From Pseudorhodobacter wandonensis (lineage in GTDB: Bacteria; Pseudomonadota; Alphaproteobacteria; Rhodobacterales; Rhodobacteraceae), in contig NZ_LGHT01000042.1 of NCBI RefSeq assembly GCF_001202035.1, positions 62,001-126,000 of the forward strand: a stretch of DNA of 64,000 bases. Direction: 5' to 3'. Shown piece after piece: positions 26,210-34,283 of this stretch. The notes below the pieces were generated by a model, which saw only the letters and a list, made by a program, of their open reading frames with translations, was not told the DNA's origin and searched no databases. Position 1 is the first letter of the stretch. Each line of letters opens with the position of its first letter. Both the position numbers and the translations under genes were made by a program.

Positions 26210-26617
26210 ATGATTGATACCCCTTTGTGCAACCATCCTGCTCTATTTCTGATCGTGATAGAAGATCTGCTCATCCGCGAGGATTTGCGGCAAGCGATAG
26301 TCGAGTCGGTGCCTTTTGCCGAGGTCCGCATAGCCGATGATGCTGCAGCAGCCGATGCAATTGCCCAAAATGCTGGTTCGGGCCTAACCGCATTCGTGTC
26401 GGCGGACCCTGCGCTATTTGCGGCCTCGCCCTTGGCGCAAACTTTGCAATCTGTCGGGGCAAACGTTATCCTCACCGAGGCATGGGACGCGTCTGACCCA
26501 GTGCCGAGAGGGTGGGACTTTTTGCCCGCTCCATTCACGTCACAAGATATTCATGCAATCCTTAACCGCGCCCCGACAGATGTCGCTGAACGCCGCACCC
26601 AGCGGTTGCCCCAATAA
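26210..26617 (+). CDS. Degenerate receiver-like protein
   Basis: 135 residues with the shape of a response-regulator receiver: strand 1 LFLIVIEDLLIREDLRQAIVE, strand 3 LTAFVSADP, strand 4 VILTEAW, and PAPFTSQDIHAIL where receivers have KPF. The acidic pair is E-D, an Asp is available after strand 3, but the conserved Lys is Ala. No output domain is present. It lies between crp and phyR, pointing at phyR's 3' end. It may be a decoy or modulator of the PhyR phosphorelay; no homologue is named. Confidence 0.55.
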   Translation: MIDTPLCNHPALFLIVIEDLLIREDLRQAIVESVPFAEVRIADDAAAADAIAQNAGSGLTAFVSADPALFAASPLAQTLQSVGANVILTEAWDASDPVPRGWDFLPAPFTSQDIHAILNRAPTDVAERRTQRLPQ

Positions 26618-26638
26618 GGTACGGCGTTCAAATTGTGA

Positions 26639-27445
26639 TCAGGCGTGCAAGGTTTCCGTACTGGAAAAGAACATGGCCTGGCTGACCGCCGACCGCACCT
26701 GCTCTTCGGAATAGGGTTTAGTGATGAGGAAGGCCGGTTCTGGCCGTTCGCCCGTCAGCAGGCGTTCCGGAAAGGCGGTGATGAAAATCACGGGGATCGC
26801 ATCAAACCGCGCCAGAATATCGTTCACCGCGTCAATGCCCGAAGATTTGTCGGCCAATTGAATATCGGCCAAAATCAGATCGGGTTTCTCACGACTTGCC
26901 AATGCGGCAGCCTCGGTACGGGTGGCGGCAATGCCCGTTACATCATGCCCCATTTCCTGCACGATGGCCGCAATATCCATCGCGATAATCGCTTCATCCT
27001 CGATAATCATCACACGGCCGGACATGGTTGACTTCATCTCATGCAGCGCCTTCTCGTGCAGCCCTGCAACTGACTCTATGTCAATGCCCATGATCCCGGC
27101 AATCTCGGCCTCGGTGAACCCTTCGATAGACCGTAACAACAGTACTTCACGCGACCCGGGGGTGAGTGTGATCATATGCGCCTGGGCTATGGCCGAAAAG
27201 CGACTGTCCGGATCACCCAATGGCGCACCGGCGCTGGACCAAACCACATGGAACGCATGGAAAAGGCCTGTTTTGACATTTTCACCCGCATTTAAAACGG
27301 CCGAATCCGCAAGCACCGCCTCTAGGGTGGCGGCAGCATAGCGATCCCCGGTTTCCTGGCTTCCGGTCAACGCGCGGGCATAGCGGCGCAGATAAGGAAG
27401 GTTTGCACCGATCTGGGCTGCAAGGTCATTGGAGGCGTCGGTCAA
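26639..27445 (-). CDS. phyR: General stress response regulator PhyR
   Basis: Anti-anti-sigma factor that, once phosphorylated, binds NepR and frees EcfG. The 268-residue protein has an N-terminal sigma-like domain (sigma2-like about residues 8-60; sigma4-like with SREVLLLRSIEGFTEAEIAGIMG) and a C-terminal receiver with the phospho-Asp in LILADIQL, plus PVIFITAFPERLLTG and a final KPY. The start is TTG 27445 with a GGAG box 7 nt upstream; longer frames run across the divergent promoter palindrome. Divergent from nepR-ecfG. Confidence 0.92.
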   Translation of the reverse strand: MTDASNDLAAQIGANLPYLRRYARALTGSQETGDRYAAATLEAVLADSAVLNAGENVKTGLFHAFHVVWSSAGAPLGDPDSRFSAIAQAHMITLTPGSREVLLLRSIEGFTEAEIAGIMGIDIESVAGLHEKALHEMKSTMSGRVMIIEDEAIIAMDIAAIVQEMGHDVTGIAATRTEAAALASREKPDLILADIQLADKSSGIDAVNDILARFDAIPVIFITAFPERLLTGERPEPAFLITKPYSEEQVRSAVSQAMFFSSTETLHA

Positions 27446-27473
27446 TTTTTTTCTCCGTGTTGTCAGGTTTCTT

Positions 27474-27507
27474 GGGAACCAAACGTTGAATGGCGCGTTT
27501 GGTTCCC
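27474..27507. promoter_or_regulatory. Palindromic bidirectional EcfG promoter between phyR and nepR
   Basis: Arms GGGAACCAAACG (27474-27485) and CGTTTGGTTCCC (27496-27507) are perfect inverted repeats around a 10-bp centre. The plus strand gives GGAAC (27475-27479)-N16-CGTT (27496-27499) for nepR. The minus strand gives GGAAC (27506-27502)-N16-CGTT (27485-27482) for phyR. Each -35 element thus overlaps the other promoter's -10 end. Confidence 0.85.
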
Positions 27508-27534
27508 AGTAAGATGGCGGCAGGTAAAAAAAAT

Positions 27535-27711
27535 ATGTATGGTGAAATGGCAAACGATACCCCCAAGGACAAGATCAAGCAGCAAATTGAGGAAAACCTC
27601 AAGCGTGTCTACGATGACGCGTTGAATGAGCCGGTGCCGGATCGGTTTCTGAGCTTGCTAGAGCAATTGCGCAAACAAGATTCCAAAAACGGTGGGGGCA
27701 CGACATCATGA
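27535..27711 (+). CDS. nepR: Anti-sigma factor NepR
   Basis: 58-residue anti-sigma factor that holds EcfG inactive until PhyR-P takes it away. The family core is intact: IEENLKRVYDDALNEPVPDRFLSLLEQLR, two short helices around a PVPDRF turn. I chose ATG 27535 (AGG about 10 nt upstream); ATG 27547 and ATG 27514 are alternatives, the latter too close to the predicted transcription start. Its stop overlaps the ecfG start by 4 bp. Confidence 0.9.
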   Translation: MYGEMANDTPKDKIKQQIEENLKRVYDDALNEPVPDRFLSLLEQLRKQDSKNGGGTTS

Positions 27712-28286
27712 CGAAAGACGCCACGCCCTCATCCCATGACCCGCGCGACACGCTTCCCGACCATTTACCTGCCCTGCGGGCCTTTGCCATTTCGCTGACC
27801 CGCAATCCAAGTACGGCCGATGATCTGGTGCAAGATACCATCGTAAAGGCCTGGACCCGGTTTGACAGCTACACCCAGGGCACAAACCTTCAGGCCTGGC
27901 TGTTCACCATTTTGCGGAACACCTATTTTTCGTCGCTGCGCAAACACCGGCGTGAGGTGGCAGACCCCGATGGCATTCACGCCGGCGGGTTGTTTGTAAA
28001 ACCCGACCATGATGGCAAGCTGGCTTTCAACGATTTTCAGCACGCCTTTGACCAGCTTTCGCCAGAACACCGCGAGGTGCTTATCCTTGTTGGCGCCTCG
28101 GGTTATTCGGTCGAAGAGGCTGCTGACATGATCGGCGTTGCCGCAGGCACTGTAAAAAGCCGCACCAGCCGCGCCCGTAAACGACTCGCCGAATTGATGG
28201 GCTTGGCCGAAGATGAAGATGCCCTGCCCGCAGGCGATACCGCAAGCCTGGCGATGATGGGCCAGTCGGGCGTGCAGGCTGCGTGA
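27708..28286 (+). CDS. ecfG: General stress ECF sigma factor EcfG
   Basis: 192-residue ECF sigma factor recognising GGAAC-N16/17-CGTT promoters. Region 2 includes NPSTADDLVQDTIVKAWTRFDSY; region 4 includes LSPEHREVLILVGASGYSVEEAADMIGVAAGTVKSRTSRARKRL. It overlaps nepR (ATGA) and is followed by a histidine kinase with a TGATG overlap, forming the operon nepR-ecfG-kinase-PLD that starts from its own type of promoter. Confidence 0.94.
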   Translation: MTKDATPSSHDPRDTLPDHLPALRAFAISLTRNPSTADDLVQDTIVKAWTRFDSYTQGTNLQAWLFTILRNTYFSSLRKHRREVADPDGIHAGGLFVKPDHDGKLAFNDFQHAFDQLSPEHREVLILVGASGYSVEEAADMIGVAAGTVKSRTSRARKRLAELMGLAEDEDALPAGDTASLAMMGQSGVQAA

Positions 28287-30070
28287 TGTGGCGCACCCGT
28301 TTGGCAGAACTTGCTGACAGCCCCAATCGCTGGTGGGCGCGGGTAAATGCCCGTTTTGCGCTGGTATTGTCACTGGCACTGTTGCCGCTACTGGTCATCT
28401 CGCTGGTGCAAACCCGCAATCTGCAAGACGAAGCGCAAGGCCGGGCACAGCAGGCGATGTTGGGTGCAACTTTGCGCGCGACCACCGGCGAAATCGGTGT
28501 GATCCGCTTTGCCCAGGGCGCTGTTGCCGCCCTTGCCAATTCCGCGGCTATTGTCGGAACCCCCGCTTCCTGCAGATCTGCAATGCGTCTGACGGCAACG
28601 CAAGTTCCCGCTGCCTCTCTCGTGGCATTCGTCCCCACATCGGGTTTGATGACCTGTTCCTCCGATGGCAGCAGCTTTGACTACTCCGCACCCTCGACAT
28701 CGGCGCAATTTCAAAAATTGATCTCCGCCAAGGACCCTATGTTCATTGTTGTCCGATGGGCTCCGGTATCCGGCTCTTCGGTGCTTTTGGTCACGCATCC
28801 GGTTTACAATCAGGACCGGAATTATATTGGCTATGTCTCGATTGCGTTGCCGCATAAAAAGCTCGATAGTGTGAACAAGGCGCTTGATACTTCGATCACG
28901 GGGCTTGAACTTCCCGCGCAGTTTTGGACCTTCAATGCCGCGGGCGAAGTACTAACCGCGAATATGGGCCTTGATGAGGTTGAGCAGTACCTACCAAGCA
29001 GACACCCGCTAACCTCTTTCGTCAAAAGCACTGCCACCGTTTTTAGTGACGCATCAAGCGCGGGCGAGGAACGAAGCTATGCAATGGTGCCCATCATTCA
29101 GGGTGAATTATATTTGATGAGCAGTTGGGACACGCGCGCTGGCCGTATGGCAGCACGCAACGACCTGTCGCCGTATCTGCTGCCCATCCTGATGTGGGCG
29201 CTTGGCATGATCGTGGCGGCTTGGGCTGCCGAATGGCTGGTGTCGCGCCATGTTCGGGTGCTGACGCGTGCAATTGGACTTTTTGCCAAGGGCGACCGCA
29301 GTCTGGATTTCGTGAATCTGTCCGAGGCCCCGTATGAATTGCGTAAGGCAGGAAGCGCTTTTGCCAGTATGGCAGACGGCGTTATGCGCGGCGAGGCCAG
29401 TCTGGAAGATACCATTCACCAAAAAGACGTGTTGCTGCGCGAGGTGCATCACCGCGTCAAAAACAACCTGCAACTGATAGCCTCGATCATGAACATCCAA
29501 ATGCGCAAGGCTGTCGCCCCGGAATCCCGCGCCCTGCTCAAAAGTCTGCAAGAACGGATCATGAGCTTGGCCACCATCCATCGCGGCCTGTACCAGACCT
29601 CTGGCATGGTTGATGTGCGCGCCGATGAATTGCTGCGCGATATTGTGCGGCAGATTGTGAACATCGGCAGCAGTGCCGACCGCAAATTTGATGTAGGGGT
29701 CGCGGTTGATGAGCTGTATCTGACACCTGACCAAGCCGTACCCCTGTCGTTGTTGCTGACCGAAGCGATGGCCAATGCAATGAAATATGCAGGCAGCGGG
29801 CCCGATGGTAAGATTCACATCAAAGTCCGGTTGGCTCGAACAGACAGTGAAACCGGCGTGATTGAGGTGGAAAACAGCCTTGCCTCTGGTGTTGAGGCAA
29901 GGGCGCGCAGCGAAGCGGTCGATGGCACGGGCCTTGGCGATCAGTTGCTGACCGCCTTTTCACAGCAGTTGGGTGGCAAACTGGAACGCACCTTGTCAGA
30001 GGATTTTTATCGACTGTCCGTGCGTTTCAACATCCGCAACCTGACCACCGCCGAAGATCGCGACACATGA
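28286..30070 (+). CDS. HisKA_2-type membrane sensor kinase of the general stress response
   Basis: 594 residues. Two membrane helices (about 22-44 and 290-314) flank a periplasmic sensor domain of roughly 245 residues. A HAMP-like linker follows, then the HisKA_2 phosphoacceptor REVHHRVKNNLQLIASIMN (H388) and an HATPase with ALLLTEAMANAMKYAG-like N-box residues. Kinases of this class phosphorylate PhyR in alphaproteobacteria; encoded directly after ecfG, it is the likely PhyR kinase (PhyK role by context). A GTG at 28283 is an alternative start. Confidence 0.87.
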   Translation: MWRTRLAELADSPNRWWARVNARFALVLSLALLPLLVISLVQTRNLQDEAQGRAQQAMLGATLRATTGEIGVIRFAQGAVAALANSAAIVGTPASCRSAMRLTATQVPAASLVAFVPTSGLMTCSSDGSSFDYSAPSTSAQFQKLISAKDPMFIVVRWAPVSGSSVLLVTHPVYNQDRNYIGYVSIALPHKKLDSVNKALDTSITGLELPAQFWTFNAAGEVLTANMGLDEVEQYLPSRHPLTSFVKSTATVFSDASSAGEERSYAMVPIIQGELYLMSSWDTRAGRMAARNDLSPYLLPILMWALGMIVAAWAAEWLVSRHVRVLTRAIGLFAKGDRSLDFVNLSEAPYELRKAGSAFASMADGVMRGEASLEDTIHQKDVLLREVHHRVKNNLQLIASIMNIQMRKAVAPESRALLKSLQERIMSLATIHRGLYQTSGMVDVRADELLRDIVRQIVNIGSSADRKFDVGVAVDELYLTPDQAVPLSLLLTEAMANAMKYAGSGPDGKIHIKVRLARTDSETGVIEVENSLASGVEARARSEAVDGTGLGDQLLTAFSQQLGGKLERTLSEDFYRLSVRFNIRNLTTAEDRDT

Positions 30071-31671
30071 CAGACATCGGCGCGCGGATTGCCCAAGTGC
30101 TGCCCGGCGCTGCGCAAAACTGCGACGTAACGGTCCATTTAGCCGCAGCCGAGGCCTATCCTGCGCTGGAAGAGGCGTTCCTGAACGCCGAGACAGAGAT
30201 TTGGGCCAGTTTTCTGGTGTTTGACTTGCAAACGCGGCTGCGGTCCAAAGCGGCACAGACCATAGGGGAAACATGGTTCGACCTTTTGGTCCATGTGCTG
30301 CGGCGCGGCGTTTTGGTGAATTTTGTGATCAGCGATGTCGATCCCATTGGCCGCCCCGAAATGCACCGAGACGCCACCCGAAGCTTGCGCCGGTTTTGTG
30401 CCGCGGCCGAGATTGCAGGCCCAAAGGCGCGACTAAAGGTTGCAGCGGCGCGGCATCCGGCCTGTACCGGCGCTGGCGTTCGCCTGCTGATCTGGCCCTA
30501 TATCCAGAAAAAACTGCGCGCGCAGGCAAAGCTGCTAAACAATATGCCGCCTGCGCACCGATCGGCCGCACTTCGTGATTTGCCTGGGCTTGTACCCTAT
30601 TTGCGCGCCCGTCCAGATGGCAGTCTTGCACCCCGCCTCCGGGTTTTACCCTCTCTGTTTCCAGCCGTACATCATCAAAAAATGGCCGTGATCGACCGGC
30701 GTTTGCTGTATATCGGCGGGCTTGATCTGGATGAAAGCCGCTATGACACGCCAGAGCATCAAAGACCCGGATCGCAAACCTGGCATGATTTGCAATTGAT
30801 GATGACCGGCCCGGCCGTGGCCGAGGCGCAAACCCATCTCGAAGAATTCCGCGCGGTTGCCAATGGCGACACGCCGCCCAGCCCGCATCGCCACATGTTG
30901 ACCACGATTTCAAGCAAACGCGCATTTGATACCTTTTGCTTTGGGCCAAAGCGCTGCGTTTTCCAAATTCGCACCGCCCACACTGCATTGGCGCAACAAG
31001 CCACGCAGTTGATTTATCTGGAAACGCAGTATTTCCGGGACCGCCGCTTTGCCAAAGATCTGGCAGCGCGTGCCAAAGCCGAACCAAACCTGACGATGAT
31101 CCTGATTTTGCCCGCTGCTCCGGATGACGTGGCCTTTGAAGGCAATCGCAGCCCGGATGCCCGCTTTGGTGAATTTACGCAGGCCCGTTCTTTGAAAATC
31201 ATCCGCCGTGCCTTTGGCCCGCGGCTGTTTGTCGGCTCACCTGCCCAAAGCCGCCGGGCACCCGCACCGGACGAACGCAAACCAAACTCCGAACGTCGTG
31301 ACCAGCTTATGAACGCGCCTTTGGTCTATGTTCATGCCAAGGTTTCTATCTTTGATGATGCCGCTGCAATCGTCTCCTCGGCCAATCTGAACGGGCGCAG
31401 TTTTTTCTGGGATACCGAGTCAGGCGTGTCTGTATCCGCCCCTTGTGACGTCGAGTCTCTACGTCGCCGCGTCATGGCCCATTGGTTGCCCAAATCCGCA
31501 GGCCCGGCCGCCTATGCCTTACCAACGGCCGCTGCCGCTTGGGAAAAAATTGCACGCCAAAACGCCCGCATGCCACCAGAAGCACGGAAAGGGTTTTTGC
31601 TGCCGCATGATTTTGCTGCCGCCGAGGCCTTTGGCCACGACCTTCCCTTTGTACCTGACGAGATGGTCTGA
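30067..31671 (+). CDS. Phospholipase D-like protein
   Basis: 534 residues with two HKD half-sites: HHQKMAVIDRRLLYIGGLD (H203, K205) and HAKVSIFDDAAAIVSSANLNGR (H423, K425). It has no signal peptide. The family includes phospholipases, cardiolipin synthases and nucleases; the soluble two-motif layout suits a phosphatidyltransferase/phospholipase. Its ATG overlaps the kinase stop (ATGA), so it is the last gene of the ecfG operon and probably a stress-induced membrane-lipid enzyme. Confidence 0.88.
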   Translation: MTDIGARIAQVLPGAAQNCDVTVHLAAAEAYPALEEAFLNAETEIWASFLVFDLQTRLRSKAAQTIGETWFDLLVHVLRRGVLVNFVISDVDPIGRPEMHRDATRSLRRFCAAAEIAGPKARLKVAAARHPACTGAGVRLLIWPYIQKKLRAQAKLLNNMPPAHRSAALRDLPGLVPYLRARPDGSLAPRLRVLPSLFPAVHHQKMAVIDRRLLYIGGLDLDESRYDTPEHQRPGSQTWHDLQLMMTGPAVAEAQTHLEEFRAVANGDTPPSPHRHMLTTISSKRAFDTFCFGPKRCVFQIRTAHTALAQQATQLIYLETQYFRDRRFAKDLAARAKAEPNLTMILILPAAPDDVAFEGNRSPDARFGEFTQARSLKIIRRAFGPRLFVGSPAQSRRAPAPDERKPNSERRDQLMNAPLVYVHAKVSIFDDAAAIVSSANLNGRSFFWDTESGVSVSAPCDVESLRRRVMAHWLPKSAGPAAYALPTAAAAWEKIARQNARMPPEARKGFLLPHDFAAAEAFGHDLPFVPDEMV

Positions 31672-31679
31672 CCCGCAAG

Positions 31680-31705
31680 GGAACCAATTGCCAGCACCGC
31701 GCGTT
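31680..31705 (+). promoter_or_regulatory. EcfG-type promoter for the DUF1328 gene
   Basis: GGAAC (31680-31684), a 17-bp spacer and CGTT (31702-31705), 59 bp upstream of the ATG. Confidence 0.7.
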
Positions 31706-31763
31706 CAATCTGCATGACATGAATGGGTGATCGGCAATCACCAAAATCGCAAAGGAGTTCATT

Positions 31764-31937
31764 ATGCTTGGCTGGGCCGTAACATTTCTTATCATCGCAC
31801 TGATCGCTGCTGTGCTTGGGTTTGGGGGCATCGCAGGTGCGTCCGCAGGCATCGCACAGATCTTGTTCTTTATTTTTATCGTCCTGTTTGTTGTCGCCAT
31901 GGTTGTGCGCGCACTTAAAGGCCGCCCTCCGGTCTGA
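31764..31937 (+). CDS. DUF1328 (YtjA-like) small membrane protein
   Basis: 57 residues, almost wholly hydrophobic, with two membrane helices (about 4-24 and 28-50) and a short basic C-terminus ending RALKGRPPV. The [25 protein letters not shown] start is the DUF1328/YtjA pattern. AAAGGAG precedes the ATG. Its own EcfG promoter and terminator make it a monocistronic stress gene. Function unknown. Confidence 0.88.
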   Translation: MLGWAVTFLIIALIAAVLGFGGIAGASAGIAQILFFIFIVLFVVAMVVRALKGRPPV

Positions 31938-31958
31938 CACCACATCAGTCCAAACAAA

Positions 31959-31992
31959 GGCCACGCCCGGATTTGCTCCGGCGTGGCCTTTT
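31959..31992 (+). terminator. Terminator after the DUF1328 gene
   Basis: 9-bp stem GGCCACGCC/GGCGTGGCC with a 12-nt loop that can pair CGG/CCG inside, followed by TTTTCC. Confidence 0.75.
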
Positions 31993-32040
31993 CCATTTCA
32001 AAAACAGCCATTCCGATAAACTTTTTTTTGGCAAAATTTC

Positions 32041-32066
32041 GGAACCGAAATAGCCCTGACTGTGTT
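32041..32066 (+). promoter_or_regulatory. EcfG-like promoter for the PRC-barrel gene
   Basis: GGAAC (32041-32045), a 17-bp spacer and TGTT (32063-32066), one mismatch from CGTT, 52 bp before the ATG. Confidence 0.55.
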
Positions 32067-32118
32067 GTGTTACCGAGGGCGAAACGCCCCAACCATATGA
32101 CTAAAAAGGAAAAAAACC

Positions 32119-32901
32119 ATGCGTAAGTTTTTACTTTCAACCGCTGTCGTATCGCTATTGGCCACACCTGTCTTGGCCCAAGATACAATGTTTCGTTCCG
32201 AAGCGTCTGTTGGCGCAGTTCACGCATCCGACCTTATTGGGGCCCGCATCTACATCTCTGATCTAGAGATTAACGCCAACGGCTATAATGGCGTTCAGAA
32301 AGATTGGGAAGATATCGGCGAGATCAACGACGTTATCCTGTCGCGTGACGGCAAGGTCGAATCTGTGCTGGTCGATATTGGCGGATTTCTCGGCATAGGC
32401 GAACGTCAAGCCGCCATCGACATGGCCTCGCTGCGCTTTGTGTCGGATGATGCCACCGGGGATGATCCGGATGACTGGTTCGTGGTGATGAAGGGCAACC
32501 GTGCGCTTGTGGAAACCGCCCCGGAATGGCCGATGATGCCACGGATGACCAATGGCACCAAAGAGATGGTCACAGCGCCAGCCAATAGCATGACGTCACC
32601 GCGCGAAGGCTATGCCGCTGTCGAAGTGACAGATATCACCTCCGAGGCGCTGACAGGGGCAACTGTTTATGATGCCACCGATGCCGATATTGGCGAAATC
32701 TCGAACCTTGTCTTGACCACAGATGGCAAGATCGAAGGTGTTATTGTTGATGTCGGCGGTTTCCTTGGCATGGGCGAAAAGCCAGTCAAGGTAGATATGG
32801 CTGAACTTCAGGTGTTGCGCCGGAATGATGGTGGCGATCTAAGGGTCTTTGTGCCGATGACCAAAGAAAACCTGGAAGCCATGCCTACCTACAAAAACTG
32901 A
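32119..32901 (+). CDS. Exported protein with two PRC-barrel domains
   Basis: 260 residues. The signal peptide is MRKFLLSTAVVSLLATPVLA with cleavage after ALA about residue 20. Two tandem PRC-barrel units follow, each with the pattern IGEI...DGK(V/I)E.V(L/I)VD(I/V)GGFLG(I/M)GE (about residues 60-100 and 190-230), joined by a Met/Pro/Thr-rich linker. Periplasmic PRC-barrel proteins of this type are common in stress regulons of alphaproteobacteria; binding partner unknown. AAAAAGGA precedes the ATG. Confidence 0.88.
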   Translation: MRKFLLSTAVVSLLATPVLAQDTMFRSEASVGAVHASDLIGARIYISDLEINANGYNGVQKDWEDIGEINDVILSRDGKVESVLVDIGGFLGIGERQAAIDMASLRFVSDDATGDDPDDWFVVMKGNRALVETAPEWPMMPRMTNGTKEMVTAPANSMTSPREGYAAVEVTDITSEALTGATVYDATDADIGEISNLVLTTDGKIEGVIVDVGGFLGMGEKPVKVDMAELQVLRRNDGGDLRVFVPMTKENLEAMPTYKN

Positions 32902-32927
32902 TCACCCGAAAATCTGTTTGGGTTATA

Positions 32928-32955
32928 GGCCCGCGCTACAAGCGCGGGCCTTTGC
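32928..32955 (+). terminator. Terminator after the PRC-barrel gene
   Basis: 9-bp stem GGCCCGCGC/GCGCGGGCC with a 5-nt loop and TTTGCT tail, 26 bp past the stop. Confidence 0.75.
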
Positions 32956-33221
32956 TATAGTCAGAAAGTAAGCAGACTTACCGGCAAAACTTGCCTCTGT
33001 CGCCGACAGGTGGTCCTGCTTTTCGGACAGGTTTGCGGCTTATGCTGGGTCATGGTCTGGTTTCCTGCCGCTTGGTTCACCTGTGTTGCCTCAAAATATG
33101 CGGCGGCTGGCGTCCTTGTATAACGCGCCGTATCCGGTCGCGTGGCATCAACAACGCGCCAAGGCTGGCAGCATCACCTCAGAAACTCACACACCATCAC
33201 AGTGATCAACGGCACCAATCC
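32956..33221. other. Gap without a recognised gene
   Basis: About 265 bp between the PRC-barrel terminator and the end of the cobalamin-controlled operon. Only short frames with no recognisable features are present; no terminator for the leftward operon was recognised by eye. Confidence 0.4.
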
Positions 33222-34277
33222 TCACTTGATCCGCTGCCGCAGCAACCAGACAAAGAACAACCCGCCGATCAACCCAGTGACAATTCCGATCGGCATGTCA
33301 TCCGGCGCCATAATCGTTCGTGCGATGATGTCTGCCCAAACAAGAAATACCGCCCCGCACAAAGCCGAGATCGGCAACAGGCGACGATAATCGCCGCCCA
33401 CCATAAGCCGCACAATATGTGGAATCATCAGGCCAACAAAGCCGATTATACCCGAGAACGCGACCATAACCCCTGTGATCAACGCGCCGACAAAAAAGAC
33501 GGTCAACCTGAAACGCGCAACCGGAATGCCCAATGTGGTTGCTGTCTCATCCCCGACAGTCATCGCATTCAGGGTGCCGGATTTCAGCCACAGATAGGCC
33601 CCGCACCCCGCCAAAACTGTCGCCGGATAGATAAGCTGATCCCACTGCGCCAACCCAAGCCCGCCCAGCATCCAGAACACCACAGTGTGCGTTGCGCGTG
33701 GATCACCAAGAAAGATCAGCACATTCGCCGCTGACATCACGATGAAAGACACAGCAACCCCTGCCAAGATCAACCTGTCGGCACTGGTGGCAGATGCAAA
33801 TTGTGACACGGCAAGAACCAAAAGGCTGGCACCAAGCGCCCCTAAAAACGCCAGCAACGGTACGGTCAAAAGGCCAATAAACAGCCCCGTGTGCAACAAG
33901 GCCAATATGGCACCAAACGCACCGCCCGCCGAAATACCCAAAAGATGCGGGTCGGCCAAAGGATTTCGCGTCACAGCCTGAAGGCTCGCGCCAACCATAG
34001 CCAAGCCGGCACCAACAAAACTGGCAAGAATGGCCCGTGGAAACCGTATATTCCAAACGATAGATTCACGCCCGTCGGACCAATCCATCAAAACAGTATG
34101 CGGGGCAATCTTATTGATCAGAATGCCCCAAACAGTGCCCAAAGGTATCGCCACAGCGCCGACACTTACAGCAATCGACAGCGACCCCAAAAGAACCGCA
34201 ATGCCTGCAAGACCAACGGCCCAGAGGATTGCAGGTTTACGGGTGGGCGCTGTTGTCGATTGCTGAGGTATCGTCAT
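33222..34277 (-). CDS. FecCD/BtuC-family ABC permease
   Basis: 351-residue membrane permease of the iron-complex/cobalamin uptake family, with about ten hydrophobic segments. Conserved segments are RFPRAILASFVGAGLAMVGASLQAVTRNPLADPHLLGISAGGAFGA (partly the family hallmark) and GIIGFVGLMIPHIVRL before the last helices. It is the last gene of the riboswitch-controlled operon and should pair with the ATPase and binding protein encoded upstream. The riboswitch points to a corrinoid or cobalt-related substrate. Confidence 0.88.
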   Translation of the reverse strand: MTIPQQSTTAPTRKPAILWAVGLAGIAVLLGSLSIAVSVGAVAIPLGTVWGILINKIAPHTVLMDWSDGRESIVWNIRFPRAILASFVGAGLAMVGASLQAVTRNPLADPHLLGISAGGAFGAILALLHTGLFIGLLTVPLLAFLGALGASLLVLAVSQFASATSADRLILAGVAVSFIVMSAANVLIFLGDPRATHTVVFWMLGGLGLAQWDQLIYPATVLAGCGAYLWLKSGTLNAMTVGDETATTLGIPVARFRLTVFFVGALITGVMVAFSGIIGFVGLMIPHIVRLMVGGDYRRLLPISALCGAVFLVWADIIARTIMAPDDMPIGIVTGLIGGLFFVWLLRQRIK

Positions 34278-34283
34278 GGCGTG

